The translations under genes were made by a program, and so were the position numbers. From NCBI GenBank assembly GCA_903853735.1, contig CAINUH010000029.1, positions 1 through 13,968 on the forward strand: DNA of 13,968 nt. Direction: 5' to 3'. This document shows, one piece after another, positions 6,950 through 13,907 of the stretch. The notes under the pieces are model-generated. The model was not told the origin of the DNA. It saw only the letters and a program-made list of their open reading frames with translations, and did no database searches. The DNA is from an uncultured Desulfomonile sp. Lineage in GTDB: Bacteria > Desulfobacterota > Desulfomonilia > Desulfomonilales > Desulfomonilaceae. Each line of letters starts with the position of its first letter. The stretch's first letter is position 1.

Positions 6950-8191
6950 GTGCGAAAGCGGGTTGTAGTTACTGGAATGGGCATGCTCACATGTCTCGGG
7001 ACGGGGGTAGCTGCCAACTGGGATGCGATCACCGGCGGTAGATCCGGTATACGGACCATCTCTCTTTTCGACGCTTCTGGTTTCCACACTCGCATAGCGG
7101 GTGAGGTAGGGCAAAATTTTGACCCTGGCGGGCACATTTCTCCAAAAGAATACCGCCGCTTGGACCGTCATCAGCAATTCGCCCTTGTTGCCGCGGCTGA
7201 AGCAATTGATGACAGTGGTGTGAAATATCCACCGGAGAATCCGTATGGCGTCGGAGTCATAGTGGGATCCGGCATGGGCGGCGTGGAGTCGCTGGAAAAA
7301 GGAATGGACATTTTGCAAAAAAAGGGCCCGAGACGCATGCCCCCGCTTATGATAATTATGACCGTCATCAATATTTGTTCGGGAATGCTTGCCATAAAAT
7401 ACGGGTTCAGGGGTCACAATTTCGGGCTGGTCAATGCGTGCGCGTCTGGAACTTCTGCCATCGGAGAAGCTTACAGGTTGATCGCTGAAGGACTTGCGGA
7501 CACCATGCTGACAGGTGGTTCGGAGGCGGTCATCACGCCTTTGGCTGTGTCAAGCTTTAACGCACTCCGAGCACTATCAACGCGAAATGATGAACCCCAA
7601 CGAGCTTCAAGACCGTTCGATGCCCTGCGAGATGGATTTGTACTCTCCGAGGGCGCGGGCATGCTCGTTCTGGAGTCATTGGAAAATGCCCAAAGAAGGG
7701 GCGCCAATATTCACGCCGAAGTCGTGGGGTACGGCGCCACTGAAGACGCTTTCCATCCCGTAATGCCGGATCCGGACGGGGAAGGCGCGTACCGTGCCAT
7801 GCTGAAAGCGTTAGAGTACGCGGGTATTGAGCCCTCCATGGTCGGCTATCTCAATGCCCACGGCACGTCCACAGAACTGAATGACAAGACGGAGACCGTG
7901 GCAATAAGAAGACTGTTCGGTTCCTCGGCCAACGATGTGTCGATCAGTTCGACCAAATCCATGACCGGCCACATGATAGGAGCAGCAGGAGCGGTTGAGG
8001 CCATTTATACCATCATGGCCATCAAAACCGGCAAGATACCGCCAACCATCAACCTTGACATTCCTGATCCAGAGTGCGATTTGAATTATACCCCTCACAA
8101 AACTGTGGATCGACGTGTGGACTATGCTCTTTCAAATAGTTTTGGGTTTGGAGGCCAAAACGCAAGCCTGTTGTTCAAGATGGCAGAATAG
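6950..8191 (+). CDS. fabF: 3-oxoacyl-ACP synthase II
   Basis: A 413-aa beta-ketoacyl-ACP synthase II, which condenses malonyl-ACP with acyl-ACP. The start is GTG at 6950, supported by AGGAGG five bases upstream. The catalytic Cys164 (NACASGTSA), His304 (NAHGTSTELND) and His341 (KSMTGHMIGAAG) are one residue offset from E. coli FabF C163/H303/H340, and total length is identical. It ends with the expected GFGGQNASLLFK. With no fabH beside it, chain initiation must rely on a fabH elsewhere in the genome or on another route. It lies 44 bases after acpP and 2 bases before rpiB. Confidence 0.97.
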   Translation: MRKRVVVTGMGMLTCLGTGVAANWDAITGGRSGIRTISLFDASGFHTRIAGEVGQNFDPGGHISPKEYRRLDRHQQFALVAAAEAIDDSGVKYPPENPYGVGVIVGSGMGGVESLEKGMDILQKKGPRRMPPLMIIMTVINICSGMLAIKYGFRGHNFGLVNACASGTSAIGEAYRLIAEGLADTMLTGGSEAVITPLAVSSFNALRALSTRNDEPQRASRPFDALRDGFVLSEGAGMLVLESLENAQRRGANIHAEVVGYGATEDAFHPVMPDPDGEGAYRAMLKALEYAGIEPSMVGYLNAHGTSTELNDKTETVAIRRLFGSSANDVSISSTKSMTGHMIGAAGAVEAIYTIMAIKTGKIPPTINLDIPDPECDLNYTPHKTVDRRVDYALSNSFGFGGQNASLLFKMAE

Positions 8192-8193
8192 TT

Positions 8194-8628
8194 ATGTCAA
8201 AAACTCTCATCGGATCCGATCATGCCGGATTTGAACTCAAGAGTCTTCTCAAGGGATATTTGCATAAACACCACATCGAGGTTCTGGATGTTGGTTGCAC
8301 CGAACCTGTTTCATGCGATTACCCGGATTTTGCACAAGACCTTTGCAAACGGATTCAGAGAGGAGAAGCTCTCAGGGGCATTCTGATTTGCGGAACCGGG
8401 CTCGGGATGTCAATGGCAGCCAATCGATTCAAACGGATTCGCGCAGCCCTTTGCACGACGGAACTCCACGCCAGACTAAGTAGGGCCCACAACGATTCAA
8501 ATGTACTGGTTATTGGGAGTCGAATCACCGGAACGGATCTGGCACTGGCAATATTGATGGCATGGCTTGATACACCTTTTGAAGGTGGGCGCCATGCAAA
8601 ACGTGTCGAGATAATCGACAGGTCGTGA
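8194..8628 (+). CDS. rpiB: Ribose-5-phosphate isomerase B
   Basis: A 144-aa RpiB/LacAB-family sugar-phosphate isomerase that interconverts ribose-5-phosphate and ribulose-5-phosphate. The N-terminus MSKTLIGSDHAGFELK carries the phosphate-binding GSDHAG motif, Cys66 in GILICGTGLGMSMAANR is the catalytic base, and AHNDSNVLVIGSR matches the conserved C-terminal half. The start is two bases after the fabF stop, so translation is coupled; there is no clear separate ribosome site. The rpiB-glyA arrangement is common in deltaproteobacteria. Confidence 0.96.
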   Translation: MSKTLIGSDHAGFELKSLLKGYLHKHHIEVLDVGCTEPVSCDYPDFAQDLCKRIQRGEALRGILICGTGLGMSMAANRFKRIRAALCTTELHARLSRAHNDSNVLVIGSRITGTDLALAILMAWLDTPFEGGRHAKRVEIIDRS

Positions 8629-8694
8629 ATTCTAAAACCAGGAATCAAACAAGGACCGCATTAAGCAACCAAACATGGTCGAAATTCCCACCCT

Positions 8695-8709
8695 GCAATG
8701 TAACATTGC
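8695..8709. promoter_or_regulatory. Odd palindrome upstream of glyA
   Basis: GCAATGT-A-ACATTGC is a perfect 15-base palindrome in the 244-base gap between rpiB and glyA. It could be a dimeric regulator site for glyA. No T-run follows, so it is not an intrinsic terminator. Nothing else in the gap is recognisable as a gene. Confidence 0.35.
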
Positions 8710-8872
8710 CATTATCATTTGCCGTGGGATTAAGATCTGGTTTCGACACACAACAATTGGAGTGGCCGCAGCGGCATCCGATTAGGGATTTCAGATACCT
8801 CCAAAGGTTCATCCGACACGGGGGAAAGCAAGATCCTGCACTGGGCATCTTGCACCATTACAAAGGAAAGCT

Positions 8873-10129
8873 ATGAGCCCGCTTGAGCAGACCGATCACG
8901 AAGTATTCAGAATCATAGCTGATGAGAAGGAGCGCCAGGAAAACCGCCTCGAGCTTATCGCATCTGAGAATTTCACCTCGCTGGCAGTAATGGAGGCCCA
9001 GGGAAGCATTCTTACGAACAAGTATGCCGAGGGTTACCCCGGCAAGAGATACTATGGCGGCTGTGTTCACGTTGATGCGGTTGAAGACTTGGCCCGTCGT
9101 AGAGCCATGGACTTGTTCGGCGCAGAGCATGCCAATGTTCAACCTCATTCAGGCACCCAAGCCAATATGGCTGTCTATTTCTCGGTAATGAATCCCGGCG
9201 ACACGTACCTTGGCATGGATCTCGCGCACGGCGGGCATCTGTCCATGGGGCATCCAAAAAATTTCTCGGGGAAAATTTACCATGTCATTCCGTACGCTGT
9301 GCGGCATCAAGATCACAGGATCGATTACGACCAACTTCGAGACATAGCAAAAAAACATACACCGAGAATGATTATAGCTGGAGCTAGTGCGTATCCACGG
9401 ATAATCGATTATGAGATTTTTGGCGAAATCTCCCGTGAGGTGGGCGCCGTGCTCATGGCCGACATAGCCCACATAGCCGGCCTCATCGTTGCCGGCGTAC
9501 ATCCCTCTCCCGTTCCACATGCCGATTTCATTACCACCACCACGCACAAGACATTGCGTGGACCAAGGGGCGGGATGGTCCTGTGCCGAAAGGAGTATGC
9601 CAGGGCTCTTGATTCATGCATATTCCCGGGTATGCAAGGAGGACCATTGATGCACGTGATAGCCGCCAAGGCTGTCGCGCTCGGTGAGGCATCCACTGAA
9701 GAGTTCCGTGAATACCAGAAACGAGTTGTTCACAACGCAAAGGTGTTGGCAGATGCGTTGTTGGAGGAAGGGTTCAATCTGATTTCCGGCGGCACGGACA
9801 ATCATCTCATTCTCATGGATCTCTCAGACCAGGGCATCACAGGATTGGACGCCCAGGAACGCCTTGAACTGGCAGGGATAACGGTCAATAAGAACGCGAT
9901 ACCATTCGATCCGCTTCCGCCGAGTAAGGCGTCTGGAATCCGCATTGGGACACCGGCCGTGACTACCCGCTCCATGGGGCCTACTGAAATGCGCCTGATC
10001 GCGTCACTCATTGCAAAAGTCTTGACCAATTCGCCAAATGAACAGTTGCTCGCCGGAATCCGGGATCGTGTAAAGGAACTGTGCGAGGGATTTCCCCTTT
10101 ACCTGAAGGATGGAAATGGAAATAACTAA
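8873..10129 (+). CDS. glyA: Serine hydroxymethyltransferase
   Basis: A 418-aa PLP enzyme that interconverts serine and glycine with transfer of a one-carbon unit to tetrahydrofolate. Landmarks include [34 protein letters not shown] and the PLP lysine K226 in [14 protein letters not shown], followed by FPGMQGGP and the C-terminal [12 protein letters not shown]. Length is normal. AGGA about 6 bases before the ATG fixes the start. The 244-base upstream gap suggests independent expression from the fab genes. The stop TAA shares its last base with the ATG of the following membrane protein gene. Confidence 0.97.
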   Translation: MSPLEQTDHEVFRIIADEKERQENRLELIASENFTSLAVMEAQGSILTNKYAEGYPGKRYYGGCVHVDAVEDLARRRAMDLFGAEHANVQPHSGTQANMAVYFSVMNPGDTYLGMDLAHGGHLSMGHPKNFSGKIYHVIPYAVRHQDHRIDYDQLRDIAKKHTPRMIIAGASAYPRIIDYEIFGEISREVGAVLMADIAHIAGLIVAGVHPSPVPHADFITTTTHKTLRGPRGGMVLCRKEYARALDSCIFPGMQGGPLMHVIAAKAVALGEASTEEFREYQKRVVHNAKVLADALLEEGFNLISGGTDNHLILMDLSDQGITGLDAQERLELAGITVNKNAIPFDPLPPSKASGIRIGTPAVTTRSMGPTEMRLIASLIAKVLTNSPNEQLLAGIRDRVKELCEGFPLYLKDGNGNN

Positions 10130-10587
10130 TGAGAATTACACGTAAACACGTGTGGCCTTTCGAGTGGTTTCCTCAGCGGCGTTTTGACGCTGAATTTCCA
10201 CTTGTTTTCTGGTTCGTAGGTTTGTGGTTTTATTTGAAAAGTTTCTTGTATGTGTGCTATCTCTATATGCTCGGAGTCGAACCGGCGCCGCACCCTCCGG
10301 AAGCTGTGGCCGAGATAGTATATTTTGGCCTCGCCTTTATACCGGCCCTTCTCCTTGGATTGGCCCTCTGGCATGAAAAGACCCGGGTAGTTGTCCCTGC
10401 CATAGTTTTTCTCTTCGTGGATACTCCACTGTTGTTGTTTCACGTACTTCGCCTGGCGCAAGACGGATTTCTCGATTCCGGCCTCACAAAAATTCTGGAA
10501 TTGGGAAGCCTAGTTCTAAACGTCGTAGCCTTGGGTTGGCTATTGGGGTATCGAAAACTCGGAAAGACAGCGAAATCAGTGAAATGA
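10129..10587 (+). CDS. Four-helix membrane protein coupled to glyA, unknown function
   Basis: A 152-aa integral membrane protein with predicted helices at about 24-48, 61-81, 86-107 and 121-141, a basic N-terminus (RITRKHVWPFEW) and a basic C-terminal tail (YRKLGKTAKS). I do not recognise a family. Its ATG overlaps the last base of the glyA stop (TAATG), which indicates re-initiation coupling, so it is expressed with glyA. In many deltaproteobacteria glyA is followed by nrdR or ribD, which are absent here. A role in glycine or serine transport can be imagined from the coupling but nothing in the sequence shows it. Confidence 0.8.
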   Translation: MRITRKHVWPFEWFPQRRFDAEFPLVFWFVGLWFYLKSFLYVCYLYMLGVEPAPHPPEAVAEIVYFGLAFIPALLLGLALWHEKTRVVVPAIVFLFVDTPLLLFHVLRLAQDGFLDSGLTKILELGSLVLNVVALGWLLGYRKLGKTAKSVK

Positions 10588-10807
10588 CCACCGCCGTTAC
10601 GCTTTGCTGCGATTATGGTAATTACCGGGATTTCTGACAGGATTCGCTATGCTCCCCAATGCGGTAGCCACGACCTCTCCGTGCCGGTGTCATTGCGAGG
10701 AGCAATGGGCGAGACAGGGCACAAATTTATAGCAAACCAGACGGAATTGCTGACCAACGATTTAGAATTCTAGGAAAGAGACAGTCAACGGGGTGAACCG
10801 AAAGTCT
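10588..10807. other. Intergenic, repeat fragment, no gene
   Basis: No coding signal is seen. The stretch contains a 10-bp palindrome GGTAATTACC (10617-10626) and the repeat fragment described at 10686-10707. There is no obvious terminator directly after the membrane protein gene; the nearest strong one is at 10932-10964. Confidence 0.4.
10686..10707 (+). repeat. Dispersed repeat fragment with hairpin
   Basis: GGTGTCATTGCGAGGAGC (10686-10703) matches, in inverse orientation and 17/18, the block at 1872-1889. It also forms a hairpin CATTGC-gagga-GCAATG (10691-10707). The sequence is of a kind seen scattered in intergenic DNA of many bacteria. Confidence 0.45.
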
Positions 10808-10836
10808 TTGACGCGGTCTTAATGTCTGAATAAAAT
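10808..10836 (+). promoter_or_regulatory. Strong sigma-70-type promoter with no gene behind it
   Basis: TTGACG (10808-10813, 5/6) is followed after exactly 17 bp by TAAAAT (10831-10836, 5/6), predicting a start near 10843. A second, weaker candidate (TTGACT 10839-10844, 17 bp, TAATTT 10862-10867) lies just inside. No plus-strand protein gene follows; the transcript would end at the terminator at 10964. Confidence 0.5.
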
Positions 10837-10842
10837 GATTGA

Positions 10843-10964
10843 CTAATCACCTTATTTCTGGTAATTTAGATACGAATGTTGAAGTCAAACATCAATAAAC
10901 GGAACTTCAACACTCCTTTACCTCTTTCAGCAGCCGGGTCTTGATACGAGCCCGGCTTTTTTTT
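10843..10964 (+). ncRNA. Candidate small RNA, about 120 nt
   Basis: A promoter match, a folded body and an intrinsic terminator lie within 160 bases and enclose no credible protein gene. The body has a perfect 9-bp stem, TGTTGAAGT (10877-10885) with ACTTCAACA (10904-10912), enclosing an 18-base A-rich loop. An unpaired pyrimidine-rich linker follows (10913-10931, including CTCCTTT and CCTCTTT) and then the terminator hairpin. The linker is complementary to Shine-Dalgarno-type sequences, as in many trans-acting sRNAs. I do not recognise a known RNA family. The alternative is simply a distal terminator for the glyA unit. A 22-codon frame (10876-10944) exists but lacks a ribosome site. Confidence 0.45.
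10932..10964 (+). terminator. Intrinsic terminator
   Basis: AGCCGGG (10932-10938) pairs with CCCGGCT (10951-10957) across a 12-base loop, followed by an eight-T run (10957-10964). It ends either the candidate small RNA or the glyA transcript. Confidence 0.85.
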
Positions 10965-11251
10965 CTCGGGGGTTCCGTGCCCTGCTGGATATATGGCCAG
11001 TGTCAACATAATTGCCACTTTCGCGTTGTAAGCATGGAAAGGAAAGGCTGTGGAGATGATTGGCCTAGCGAGGCCGTCACGAAATCGTGAAAATTAGGAT
11101 TTGCGCACTAGGGGGTGCTTTGAGAAGCCCCCTGATTTCGGGCAGTTCACGAACTACCCCTGTTGGCGGCCTGACCAACAGCCCTTAATTATTTTTTGGA
11201 AGTTTCTGGCGGTTCGTCATTCTGAATGTTGCGAAAGTGATTCGGTATCAC
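10965..11251. other. Intergenic with two hairpins, no gene
   Basis: No gene is seen. One hairpin (11110-11133) pairs AGGGG and GCTT with AAGC and CCCCT around a TGAG loop. Another, CTGTTGG (11160-11166) with CCAACAG (11175-11181), is followed on the plus strand by CCC and a T-rich stretch (11185-11198) and could be a weak terminator. Neither is followed by a T-run in the minus direction, so neither clearly ends the minus-strand gene at 11252. Confidence 0.4.
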
Positions 11252-11515
11252 TCACTCATCGGCTCTATGGGCTGGAGGCGGTACAGTTGCACGGCTTGCA
11301 GGCTTTGGATTGAATATACCGTCGATGATTCTGAAAGGAAGCTGTAAAAATATATAGGGAATGTACAGCACGCTCGCGATGACGGAATTCTCTTCATGCA
11401 CCATCCTGGACCAGTTGGACGATTTAGCCACGTCGTCACGGTCTGCCCGGCCAGGCAGAGGCATTGACAACATGAGGAAAAGGCCAACACCTATCAGAAC
11501 TATCTTCCTTCCCAT
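11252..11515 (-). CDS. Small exported protein, unknown family
   Basis: An 87-aa protein. The ATG at 11515 has a strong ribosome site (GGAGG four bases upstream). Residues 1-24 form a clean signal peptide (MGRK, hydrophobic core IVLIGVGLFLMLS, then PLPGRA). The mature part contains a hydrophobic, proline-interrupted segment (about 45-68: VIASVLYIPYIFLQLPFRII) and a polar proline-rich tail with VPPPAHR. It is probably associated with the membrane on the periplasmic side. I do not recognise a family. It is on the same strand as, and 246 bases after, the DUF1615-like gene, so the two may share an envelope role, but a separate promoter is possible. Confidence 0.7.
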   Translation of the reverse strand: MGRKIVLIGVGLFLMLSMPLPGRADRDDVAKSSNWSRMVHEENSVIASVLYIPYIFLQLPFRIIDGIFNPKPASRATVPPPAHRADE

Positions 11516-11630
11516 AATCCCTCCGTCTGATCCGGGTCGCCATATCCAGCTTCATCTTTCCCAAGCAGGACGACGAAAGACAGGATGGATGACGCTTTGC
11601 ACTGATTAGACTCGGTTTCCGGCTGGGTGC

Positions 11631-11684
11631 TCCATGATACACATGGAACGCAGCGCCATGCCCTTGGAGTATCCATGAATGGAT
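11631..11684. promoter_or_regulatory. Pair of short palindromes upstream of the 87-aa gene
   Basis: TCCATG-N5-CATGGA (11631-11647) and ATCCAT-GA-ATGGAT (11671-11684) share a CCAT/ATGG core. The second overlaps the candidate -10/start region of the minus-strand promoter at 11683-11711. They may be operator half-sites; this is inference from position and symmetry. Confidence 0.25.
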
Positions 11685-11711
11685 TTTCGCCCAAAAGTTA
11701 TATAATGTCAA
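11683..11711 (-). promoter_or_regulatory. Candidate promoter for the 87-aa exported protein gene
   Basis: On the minus strand a perfect TTGACA (11711-11706) is followed after 17 bp by GAAAAT (11688-11683, 4/6). Transcription would begin near 11676, giving a leader of about 160 bases. Confidence 0.35.
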
Positions 11712-11761
11712 GATTTTCCTCATGTTGGGCTATCCAAGGTTTTTTCGCGACAACCGTCTGC

Positions 11762-13252
11762 TCACAGATCCCAGGGCACTGAATTCAGATAGCGATCGAG
11801 TTTGTTGAGGTATGACTGTGTCTTCCAAGTCGTCCCATGTTTTATCTTGGCGTTCTCGCCCATCCACAACTCGCCGATCACTGCAAATGGAGTTTCACCG
11901 AACTTGTCTCTATGCGCGGTCACAATCATTTCATGTACTTCGGTGTAAATGTAATGAGGATCCTTTTCCAGAAGAAACGCGTCCACAATGGCAGACTTTG
12001 GCACAGAGGGCAACATTGACATCACGGCCTGCAAGGTCTCAGAATCCCGGGGTTCAGGCCTCGCCTTGTCGTCATAGTGCATGAAATCTCCGTCGATGGC
12101 TATTGTGCGGCCCGATAGATCTCTGATTCTGATCTGTTCCATCATGTTTCGGCTGGAAAATGGCCCGTAGTTATAGTCCATTCCTATGAAGAAAAGCCAG
12201 GACAGGTTCGCTGGAACGGCGTACCGAGCGGCGTACTGAACGAACATGGGCTTCAGAGCTGCCACGCCCACATCGACCCCTCCATGAATGGTGTATATAT
12301 AATCGGTAAGATCCTTATCGGTAAATGTTTCACCGCGTTCCTTCATGACCTGTCTAGCTCGGGGAAAGTTGAGTTGCATGGAGCCCTTGGTTCTTACTAC
12401 ATTGACGAGCTTGTCGATGTTTCCGGCAATTATAGACCTCAGAAACCGTGGCAGCAAGGCAATATCCCGTTGCAGGTCGTCCGCCATGCTCTGTGCGACC
12501 ACCTCGATCTGGCCTTCGGTTTGACATTCCAGCAACCTTGGATAATACTTGTCCCTATAAGAACGATAGAGTTGGGGAAGAGGCGGTATCGACATTACCC
12601 TTCCGAATTTGGCGTGGAGATCCGTCTCAGCCCGTTCGAGCAGTTTAAAAATATCCTCCCCCCTGGATGGATCTACCGCCTGCGGATCGACCCGGAAACC
12701 CGATTCTATTGAGATTATCGTTGCAACCAGGGCCAACATTTCCTTGGATACGGGCAGACCATTTCTTTCAACCGCGCTTATAATGGCTTCAATCCACTGA
12801 GCTTGTTCCTTCTGAGGACAGTTCAGAGGTTTAGAGGATATAAAGGCAGCCATCCAATTCATGGCCGTGTCCCGATCGATGATTTGCACTGCCTCTCTCA
12901 TGAATCGTTCTTCTTCATCCACATCCCGCTCCACGAGTCTCTTTCCGGCAATTCTCCGTTGGATGAGGGAGGCAACATCCGGTTCCTTAGTGGACCGGGA
13001 AGGGCCGTTCCCCCCAGGCTCCAGCATGGAATCCTGTGGTTCGGACATGGGCCACGGTGCTTCCGTGCGCTTGACTGAAGGATGTTCCCGCGTGGTATTG
13101 GGATTATCATCCGGCGTTATCCGTAGTTCGCCGCTCAGGGAGACCTGGGAAGTAAGGACAACGAGACCTGCGAGAACCATGAGCCACCTGGATGCTCCGG
13201 CTACGCTGCTGTGGCTGGTATTGGCCTGAAACTTCTTGCACAGGTATATCAT
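11762..13252 (-). CDS. DUF1615-like exported protein, lytic-transglycosylase-like
   Basis: A protein of up to 496 aa. After a signal or anchor segment (about residues 24-41, LMVLAGLVVLTSQVSLSG) and a low-complexity polar linker (about 45-95), the body resembles DUF1615. IISIESGFRVDP (E183) matches the Glu-containing helix of lytic-transglycosylase-like folds; later come VVRTKGSMQLNFPRA, a GGVDVGVAALK segment, YNYGPFSSRN and GRTIAIDGDFMHYD, in the order seen in that family. It is likely a periplasmic peptidoglycan-active or peptidoglycan-binding protein; enzymatic activity is inferred, not shown. The start is uncertain: the ATG at 13252 lacks a ribosome site, and the ATG at 13180 (AGGTGG just upstream) would begin directly at the hydrophobic segment. 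No lipobox is seen. It sits on the same strand as the 87-aa exported protein. Confidence 0.75.
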   Translation of the reverse strand: MIYLCKKFQANTSHSSVAGASRWLMVLAGLVVLTSQVSLSGELRITPDDNPNTTREHPSVKRTEAPWPMSEPQDSMLEPGGNGPSRSTKEPDVASLIQRRIAGKRLVERDVDEEERFMREAVQIIDRDTAMNWMAAFISSKPLNCPQKEQAQWIEAIISAVERNGLPVSKEMLALVATIISIESGFRVDPQAVDPSRGEDIFKLLERAETDLHAKFGRVMSIPPLPQLYRSYRDKYYPRLLECQTEGQIEVVAQSMADDLQRDIALLPRFLRSIIAGNIDKLVNVVRTKGSMQLNFPRARQVMKERGETFTDKDLTDYIYTIHGGVDVGVAALKPMFVQYAARYAVPANLSWLFFIGMDYNYGPFSSRNMMEQIRIRDLSGRTIAIDGDFMHYDDKARPEPRDSETLQAVMSMLPSVPKSAIVDAFLLEKDPHYIYTEVHEMIVTAHRDKFGETPFAVIGELWMGENAKIKHGTTWKTQSYLNKLDRYLNSVPWDL

Positions 13253-13656
13253 TGGCTAATGAACATGATGGGACACTCGCAAGATGTCATCCGGTAATTT
13301 TCAATTGGGCCTTGTCCGCACCGACATCAACCCGGCAATGCTTCGACCCTGCCCTCTTTTACTGGAGTCAATCGAAGAATGAAAGCACAAATCCTGCATG
13401 TCCGTTGGACGTGTCCCTTTCTATGCACATTTCAGGTGCATCCCGAACGAAGCAGAGTACAGGAAAAGCTGTGGCACCTCTTTAGATTAAACGAAATCGA
13501 ACAAGTGTTGCTACACAAACGCGGAGTGATTCATCCGTGTTCTCAGCCCGTTGCAGGTGAAGACCACCCCCATTTGGAAAAACTCCGGTCAGTGACGTGG
13601 TCGACGGCTTGGATCTGAGTGATATCGCCGATAAATACTATCGGTTCTATTGGGCC
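13253..13656. other. Intergenic stretch with no supported gene
   Basis: I find no frame with a ribosome site and no clear promoter for the DUF1615-like gene. Plus-strand frames exist (for example 13379-13618) but are rich in His/Arg/Cys/Trp and lack a start signal. A short plus-strand frame at 13597-13689 reads DGLDLSDIADKYYRFYW and may be a gene remnant. Confidence 0.35.
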
Positions 13657-13659
13657 AAT

Positions 13660-13706
13660 AAAAAAGCAAGAGCCGGCACCTTCCACTGAAGGATAAGTGC
13701 CGGCTC
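13660..13706 (-). terminator. Strong intrinsic terminator, minus direction
   Basis: GAGCCGGCAC (13670-13679) and GTGCCGGCTC (13697-13706) form a perfect 10-bp stem, with a smaller CTTC/GAAG stem inside. Reading on the minus strand, the stem is followed by TTGC and a six-T run (13665-13660). It terminates transcripts coming from the right edge, beginning only six bases after the stop of the possible microprotein gene. Confidence 0.85.
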
Positions 13707-13711
13707 ACCAG

Positions 13712-13805
13712 CTATTCATCAATGAGCCTTTTTATGTCCTGCTCATGACCAAAGAGGGCAACCATCGCTACAATGAGCCACCCGGGGAATACGATATCTC
13801 TTCAC
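13712..13805 (-). pseudogene. Possible frame-disrupted microprotein gene
   Basis: A perfect Shine-Dalgarno sequence (AAGGAGG, minus strand 13817-13811) is followed five bases later by GTG (13805-13803). That frame stops after 20 codons (KRYRIPRVAHCSDGCPLWS, stop at 13743). In the overlapping frame, the sequence RDIVFPGWLIVAM followed by VALFGHEQDIKRLIDE and a stop (13714-13712) looks much more like a real protein: one short membrane helix and a charged amphipathic tail. It has no start codon of its own except an internal ATG at 13765. Adding two bases (or removing one) in the GAAGAGATAT stretch would join the start to this frame, giving about 31 residues. This is either a decayed gene, a sequencing error or a frameshift; the family is unknown. 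Confidence 0.35.
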
Positions 13806-13855
13806 TGCGACCTCCTTTCCCTATGGGACACTTGTTGATACTATACGTGTAGTCA

Positions 13856-13907
13856 GTGACCTCCGGCAAAGCCGGAGGCTTGAAATCGTGAACCGCTCAA
13901 AGCGGTT
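13856..13907 (-). mobile_element. Tandem hairpins, probable right end of an IS200/IS605-type (TnpB) element and omega-RNA 3' part
   Basis: Two perfect, tightly looped hairpins lie in tandem: AACCGCT-caa-AGCGGTT (13891-13907) and CCTCCGGC-aaa-GCCGGAGG (13860-13878). Read on the minus strand they are followed by TCAC (13859-13856). Subterminal hairpins of this type, an AAGCC..GGAGG form and a TCAC-like end are typical of right ends of IS200/IS605-family elements, where the tnpB 3' end overlaps the omega-RNA. The adjacent flank (13855 downward) would then be the guide segment. I recognise the pattern from memory; no alignment was run. Confidence 0.45.

Noticed and set aside
10876..10944. 22-codon plus-strand frame (start MLKSNINKRNF) ending inside the terminator, a possible leader peptide
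   Set aside because: No ribosome site, and no plus-strand gene downstream for an attenuator to control; a structured RNA explains the region better.
11110..11133. Strong hairpin with TGAG loop considered as a terminator for the minus-strand 87-aa gene
   Set aside because: No T-run follows on the minus strand, so intrinsic termination is not supported.
13379..13618. Plus-strand 79-codon frame
   Set aside because: Rich in His, Arg, Cys and Trp, no ribosome site, no recognisable domain; likely chance.
13597..13689. Short plus-strand frame reading VVDGLDLSDIADKYYRFYW, possible 3' remnant of a gene
   Set aside because: Composition is protein-like, but no start signal is seen, its end lies in the terminator hairpin, and I know of no matching family; too weak to annotate.
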